64,000 bases of DNA. Origin: Oscheius dolichura. Taxonomy: Eukaryota > Nematoda > Chromadorea > Rhabditida > Rhabditidae. The notes beneath the pieces are model-generated. The model saw only the letters and a list, made by a program, of their open reading frames with translations. It was not told the DNA's origin and did not search any database. Positions 58,657-64,000 of the stretch are shown here, in pieces; position 1 is the first letter of the stretch, and each line of letters starts with the position of its first letter. The position numbers and the translations under genes are program-made. The DNA lies in contig OW051496.1 in assembly GCA_932521035.1 (NCBI GenBank), positions 3,348,001-3,412,000 of the forward strand. Direction: 5' to 3'.

Positions 58657-60589
58657 TCACAACAAACTCTTTGTTATTATCGTGTAAAAGTACAGTTCTT
58701 TGTCGAAGGCATCCAAAAGACTGAAGAGTTCGATGTCTTCTCGGAAATTTCGCAGTTCTGCCTGAAATGTGGCTCTAATCTTTCGTTTTCCTTATTTAAC
58801 AGTACCATTATTACGCTTTGAAGAGCGACGAGATCTCCCAGTCGGAGAGCGTAGTCCACCGTGTATTTATTACTGAAAAGAGTTGGAATTTACCGATAGA
58901 CAAACTTTTTGTTCCCAAGAGGATTCCCAACTCACGTGTAATATAAATACAGCTGTTGTAATAGTTGTTTTCTCATTTTCTGGCCCAAATCTTGAATATT
59001 TGCCGTCGTCGTTCCCTCTGCTCCTAAAAGTGAACAAATTCTCCATTGAAACAGTCAGAAATAGGGCTTACTACGCATCCAGAGCATTAATCCCAAGAGG
59101 GCCAGGTATTCCTCCTCTTGGATCTGCATCGAATTGAAAGCACCGACTATTTTCTGCTTCGAAGAGGCGAGTCGGCCTTGAACTATTCTGGAAATGACGC
59201 TTTTCTTTTTAATTTGGGGATAAAACAAGAAAGTGTTGCTTGGGTCTAGTTTCAACTTAAAACACAGATGTTTAATTTTTCCGCGTTTTGATCCAAGATT
59301 ACGGTAAAGAATATTCTATTTTATTCTATGGGTCTTGTGGCTAAAGATGGAGGCAGCAGCCCTTATAAATATACTGTAGCTCACTTTGCGACGTCTTCCT
59401 TGCCATTCTCGGCGCTGTCAGCTAGAAATATTCCAATTTCACGAATATCCAAGTAAAAAGTTTCAGTCATCAGAGTTCTGAAAGAGGATACTGTAAGAAA
59501 AAACATTTTTCTATCGAAAAGAGCAACTAACACAGTCGAATATAGATCGGCTGGAACTTTTTTAAAAGTACGATAACTGTTGCCCAGACACCAGACGATT
59601 AGGAGAAATTGATTGGTCAGGATATTCTCAAAATCAAGGAATACACGAGAAAATAGAAGGAAGGACTACTTTTTCCCCGGAGTCGAGTTTCTCCACCTCT
59701 GGAAAACTGCTACAAATGAATTCTTCAATATTTGGGACGGCACATTGAAAGGACCAATTCATTTCTTTGATCGAAGCCAGGCGGCAACCCTAGAGGGGGA
59801 ATGAGCTGGATTGGAAGTTGTGTTACCTTCATTTTCCCAGAACTGACGACTTCCTGCTTGTGTGGATTGGGGAGACGTTCTTCTATTGTTTTTCTTACAT
59901 TTACCAGATATCTTAAAAGAGAACAATCTAGTCGAAGAATAGTTACATTAGGCGTTATCAGGAAAACTACCGGCCAAGCCCGCCAAACATTAGACTGGCA
60001 GATCCCCCAGTCGGAAAAGCTCTGGCCCCATTTGTTTGTGAAGCTACCGTATACCAAAAGACTAGCATCCCTACTTACCGGTAGTTTTTCTTCATCGTTT
60101 CCAATGTAACACCGTTAGAATCCTCGATTGTTGTCGTAGATGGGTCGTCTAGTTTGTACTTCAACTTCTTTCTCAAATGGATGCCGTCTCTCTTCTTTTG
60201 GACCTCTAACAGTAATTGTAACTAGTAACAACAACAGATCCGTTGTGTTATTCATTCTCTTCTGCTCTTATTCCTCTTTCAAAACAAAAAAGAATTGCCA
60301 AATAGCCTACCATCTTTCCTCATTCCCACGAGTTTACACTTTTGAAATCGACAGCTTTTACAGATCAACTGGACTCCTAAATACGTTTCTTCTTCTCTTT
60401 TATGGTTAGAAAACTCTCACCTCCTTCAACTGTACAATTATACTGATTTGTTTTACAGAAATAGGTCCTCTGATCGGCTATACATCGCCTCCAAAAGGCC
60501 GCGCATGCTCGACAAGCCATAACACCAAAATGGAAGCCATCTCCTCTGTTGTGGCACACTTTGCACTCCACGGAGAATAACGACGACAT
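58657..60589 (-). CDS. Nuclear hormone receptor (nematode type)
   Basis: Ligand-regulated zinc-finger transcription factor. Minus-strand exons: 60421-60589, 60311-60376, 60079-60205, 59827-59911, 59670-59789, 59532-59626, then exons to about 59393, about 59075-59235, 58926-59030 and two last exons to TGA at 58657. Seen: first finger CKVCHNRGDGFHFGVMACRAC, second finger CKTNQYNC then CKSCRFQKCKLVGM (split by introns), a Lys-rich hinge, and a ligand-binding domain with IEEFICSSFPEVEKL, MQIQEEEYLALLGLMLW, YALRLGDLVALQS and ELFSLLDAF. Phases agree for exons 1-6; the junction at about 59235 (cccaag acceptor) is weak. The many P-box and finger residues are intact, so DNA binding is expected. Confidence 0.85.
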
Positions 60590-61045
60590 GTGATTGTTTC
60601 TATAAGGGGAAAATAAGAAAAGGGAGGAAATCTGTTAGCTAGGACATCATCATTGTCTATAAACCAAAAGGGTTTTAAAGAAGATTGAAACATTTGATTA
60701 GTGCACTATTTCCACTCCAAGAGTAGGATTGCCTAATCAATTTCTTTTAGATAATACTGTTTTTTTGTTTTGCTGGGGAAATAAGAAAGGATTCATCTGT
60801 GAGAAACTGATATTTCAATCTATGGGGACGGCAAGAATTCGTAAAAACGTTAGAAAATAAGTTGGGGTCGGGAACAAGAGATACGACGTGTTTTCTTCCG
60901 ACCGGCCAGGGAGTAAACCACATTTTTGATTGATGACAAAAGGTGACCGGTCGACTGTCATACTTTTGGTCTGTCCGATCTAATTTCCATTCTCCATTCA
61001 CTAGTATGCCTCCGGCCGCTGTTGGTGGCATTGGGATTAAAATTT

Positions 61046-61165
61046 GACGGTCGGATAAATTTTGACCGTCGACTTCTCTGCTTCTCTCATTTAACCGTCG
61101 GATTAGAACAGACGACAGGTCTCGCAGACGGACAGAAATCTGCCCATTATTAGGGTAGGATAGAG
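61046..61165 (+). promoter_or_regulatory. Upstream block shared with 6.1-6.2 kb
   Basis: CTTCTCTCATTTAACCGTCG, GACGACAGGTC, CAGACGGACA and CTGCCCATTATTAGGGTAGG recur in the same order and spacing at 6100-6205. Here the block ends about 20 bp before the ATG of the F-box-like gene, so it may be its promoter, or the leader part of a duplicated gene. Confidence 0.5.
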
Positions 61166-61180
61166 CTCTCCTCCGTCAAG

Positions 61181-61788
61181 ATGGCTGCTTTCCCACTACT
61201 GGGTGAATTGGACTTCCACCTTCTCGAAAAAATCATCACAACGGTTTGTTTTATTCTAGTTTTAGTAATAAAGTTCATTCCAGCTTGATGTGAACAGTTA
61301 TTTCCGCCTCCAGCAGATGTGCCACCGTATGGCCGAATTGATTCGAAAGAGCCAGAACATCTCTGTCCGGATGGACATAAAACTGGAGCCAATTTTCAAC
61401 GAATCGAAGCTGTCGAAATTTGACCTGTGGTGTTATGAGAAGGAAGTGGCCGTCGAGGACCTGCACGGGATTTTGATTGGAGAAATATGTGTCTCAGGTC
61501 AGTGACTGTTGCTTGTTTCACAGAATTTCTTCAGATCTTACGGGAAAAGCAGAAGTTTTTTGTAATTTTCTAACGAATTATCGAAAGTTTCTGGAATGCG
61601 CCAAACCGAAAGGAATTGTTGTCTATGGCTACGGGATCGATCTCGCCTTTAGAAAGCAACAACTTCTAGTAGGCTTTGCTCTTTTCTCATTAAAGGGAGC
61701 CTATCGCAGTAAAATTGCGCGCTACAGTATGCCCTGCCGACATCTTACGGGTGCGGCGGCTGCGCATTACATAATCTTGGATTATTAG
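61181..61788 (+). CDS. Small F-box-like protein
   Basis: Exons 61181-61243, 61284-61497 and 61535-61788, phases agree (531 nt, 176 aa). The N-terminus (LGELDFHLLEKIITTLDVNS followed by YFRLQQMCHRMAELIR) resembles an F-box, the SKP1-binding motif of ubiquitin ligase adaptors. The remainder (DLWCYEKEVAVEDLHG, GIVVYGYGIDLAF, LLVGFALFSLKGAYRS) matches no domain I recognise. Large F-box families are usual in nematodes. The F-box call is by resemblance only. Confidence 0.6.
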
Positions 61789-62546
61789 TTTTTATCCATT
61801 TTTGATGCTATTTTCACATTTTCCAACGATTTTTAGTGGTATATTTATTAGAAAATATTACAATAAGTATCACAAAAGCGAAATAGAAGTTTCTTGGGCA
61901 AGCTGTAGTCTTCTTTTTCAAAATTTTCACATGATTTCAAAAATCAGAGCAACTGATACCAATCATTCACTCTCGATGAGATTAGTAAAATAAAAGCAAA
62001 ACCAGCTCGATTAGTAGTGGTATTCAAGAGTTGAGAGAACTATGCTTGCTATAGAGGCGTTACCTCAATTTTATACAGAAAATCTAAGTTTTTTGACAAC
62101 TCTAAAGTGCTTATAGGGTATTTTGGACACGGGAAATACTAATGGAACAGAAAGAAAAAAAAGCAAAAGAGAGTTTCGTGGAGCGGATCCGCACCCGTGG
62201 CCTCTCTATCTACGTGGCGCCACCTACCTGCTGCGCCATGGCGATCTCGCGACGGGACCCATTTCCGGAAAAACGGAGAGTACCGTTAGAAAGAGCACAA
62301 AAAGTTATGCTTCCCCCAATACATCGCAAATTTGGAGGTGGCCGTCTTGTGGCCGAAAAACCCAGAATGAGTTTCGGTGTGAACTTCAAGCCCTCGCCCA
62401 AACTCGGCAAATGAACTTTTCGCAAAGATGAAGGTGCCTCTGAGCAGCTCTCGGTGAAAGCTACACGGGGCAGCAATCCGTTTGGCCGTAGCCCTCTCCA
62501 GTCAAAAGTTATGAGCGATTCTACGTATTTAAGACCTACCCTAATA
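61789..62546. other. Intergenic with a tRNA-like remnant
   Basis: On the minus strand, CCATGGCGCAGCAGGTAGG (about 62221-62240) and GGGTGCGGATCCGC (about 62183-62196) are spaced like pol III A and B boxes. The B box is imperfect. No gene was supported. Confidence 0.4.
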
Positions 62547-62680
62547 CATGGAATTTTTTTTAGTTTGTTTTTTCAGATCGGCCACTCCGAGATCTACCTA
62601 GGAAGTGCTCATGTGTACTGTAAAACGGTCTCTATCAAAAGTTATGAGGTCATTGACAGGACTTATCCATCACCCTACTA
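62547..62680. mobile_element. Right-end fragment of the mariner-type element
   Basis: Matches 28848-28982 almost base for base, ending in CTTATCCATCACCCTAC and TA. It abuts the flank of Kelch copy 4 at the same point where the full element abuts copy 3. Confidence 0.85.
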
Positions 62681-62898
62681 TAATAACAATTCTTATCGTC
62701 GACTTAAATTCCGTTACAAATAAATTTCACGGTACAAACCACACAAAAATTATTGCGACAACGCTTCTGCTACGGTTGCGTAGCTTTAGATAAGGATCAA
62801 AAAACACAAAACACCACATTTTCAACAATTTTTGAAATGAATCCTCTTGAATAGGAATACTTTAAAGGGAGGCAAAGATTTATTTGTTTAATAGGGGA

Positions 62899-64000
62899 TT
62901 ACTCTGTGGAATTAGAAAGGATATCAGCCAAATGGCGGGGAATAACAATTGAAGACATATAACAGCACACATTGGGAAGCTGGGGACCCTTTCTCCAGCT
63001 ATTTCCATTAAATATTTCAGTTTTATCGAGACGGTTGTCTGTGTAATTCCATCCTCCAATTACAAAAATCTCATTGTCAAGGACTGCTGCAGAAAATCTA
63101 TATCGAGGTTGTTTCATTGGCGGCAGTTCTTTCCATGTTCCTTTTCCTTCTAGATTACTCACTTCCATTACAGTATTGACTCTTGTCTTTCCATCATGAC
63201 CTCCCATTAAAATGAGATTATTTCCATAAGAAACGAGAGAATGCCCCCATAGAGGTGTTGGCATATCATTCAGCTCCGTCCAGACACCACTCTCCGGGTC
63301 GAAACATTCCACACTTTTCAAATTGACATAACCATCACCCAATCCACCACAGACAATGAATTTGCCATTATGAACTGCTGCAGCTGCACTTTGTCGCGAA
63401 TATTTCATGTCCCTAAAATATTGATTAGCCCTGATTGAGCCTCGTATCAGATGTTGTATCATCTCGTTTGAGAGACGAAGCGGCCGTTGGAAACCGAACA
63501 GAAGAGAAAAATTGGGGGAAAGTATTCAACTCACGGCATTTTAATCCATTTGTTCTCCTTCGGATCATATCTTTCCACACTTTTCAAATTCCTTCCATTC
63601 GATCCTCCAAACACCCAGATGGATCCATTCCATTCCACACTGCTATTTGTAATATCTAATCGGGTCTCATTCATATTTGCCAATCGTATCCATTTCAATG
63701 TTTTGTTATCCAATTTGTATAATTCTTTAGCCATCGAACCACCGAATACATAGATCTCTCCATCCAGATATACTGCACCTCCGGCATCAAGTTCTTTCGG
63801 TAATTTCAATGCCAATTTGATCCATTTGTCTTGTTTCAAAATGACCATTTCATCTGTTCCTCTGCCATCTTTTCCTCCTCCAAGGACTAAAATCTAAAAG
63901 AATGTTAATTATTCTCTTCCCCAATTCCCCACCGTTCCCTTATCCACTTGTCCTGGGATCAATTGTCTTTTTTCTTCCATAGGAACAGGTCTCGCCAGGA
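62899..64000 (-). CDS. Kelch-repeat protein, copy 4, continues past the window end
   Basis: Minus-strand exons 63948-64000 (partial), 63535-63893 and 62899-63412 with agreeing phases encode the EEKRQLIP segment and all six blades (ILVLGG, IYVFGG, IWVFGG, FIVCGG, LILMGG, IFVIGG) to TAA at 62899. The intron between blades 3 and 4 is only 122 nt with a gtgagt donor; the hairpin-rich insert of copies 1 and 3 is absent. The coiled-coil 5' exons should lie beyond 64000. It is the copy with the cleanest splice sites, so probably functional. Confidence 0.85.

Noticed and set aside
62123-62431. Overlapping ORFs of 88-102 aa on both strands
   Set aside because: Mutually antisense frames over a tRNA-like repeat remnant, with no family resemblance.

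Overview
The window is nuclear DNA of a nematode, probably a rhabditid or a relative; the species cannot be fixed from sequence alone. The evidence is genes with many short introns (gt...tttcag or gt...tttag, often 35-60 nt), two nematode-type chemoreceptors, a nuclear hormone receptor with the nematode two-finger spacing, an innexin, a UDP-glucuronosyltransferase and receptor L-domain ectodomains like those of the C. elegans irld family. Exon junctions were derived by hand and checked for phase; most models below join in frame throughout.

Layout. 0-10.4 kb: a complete UDP-glucuronosyltransferase (+) whose seventh intron is about 7 kb and holds a complete coiled-coil/Kelch gene (-), a truncated LINE (-) and dispersed repeats. 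11.3-15.4 kb: a small Tyr-rich secreted protein (-) and a chemoreceptor (-). 16.5-26.6 kb: repeat-rich DNA with a large inverted duplication, a broken Kelch paralogue (-), a TAK1-like kinase (+), several foldback elements and tRNA-like remnants. 26.6-29.2 kb: a third Kelch copy (+) followed by a mariner-type non-autonomous element. 29.2-31.4 kb: an uncertain ORF and a second chemoreceptor (-).

31.6-40.0 kb holds the most striking locus: two head-to-head genes, each encoding signal peptide, receptor L-domains, one membrane segment and a cytoplasmic PPP (PP1/PP2A-like) serine/threonine phosphatase domain. The plus-strand gene keeps all the metal-ligand motifs; the minus-strand gene has lost every one I could place and is a pseudophosphatase. 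Receptor-type phosphatases known to me are tyrosine phosphatases, so a receptor-type PPP pair looks undescribed.

40.7-42.0 kb: innexin (-). 42.3-57.0 kb: what reads as one 14.7-kb multi-exon gene (+) encoding a Helitron replicase (DUF6570-like region, HUH Rep, Pif1 helicase) fused to two ubiquitin-specific-protease-like domains and two macro-like domains, with a 151-bp tandem exon array inside. 57.1-64 kb: foldback element, Lys-rich protein (+), nuclear hormone receptor (-), small F-box-like gene (+) and a fourth Kelch copy (-) running off the window end.

The two L-domain phosphatases probably work as a ligand-responsive pair. The Kelch family, mariner elements and foldback elements record recent segmental duplication. 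The Helitron-like gene appears intact enough to be an autonomous element or a domesticated one.
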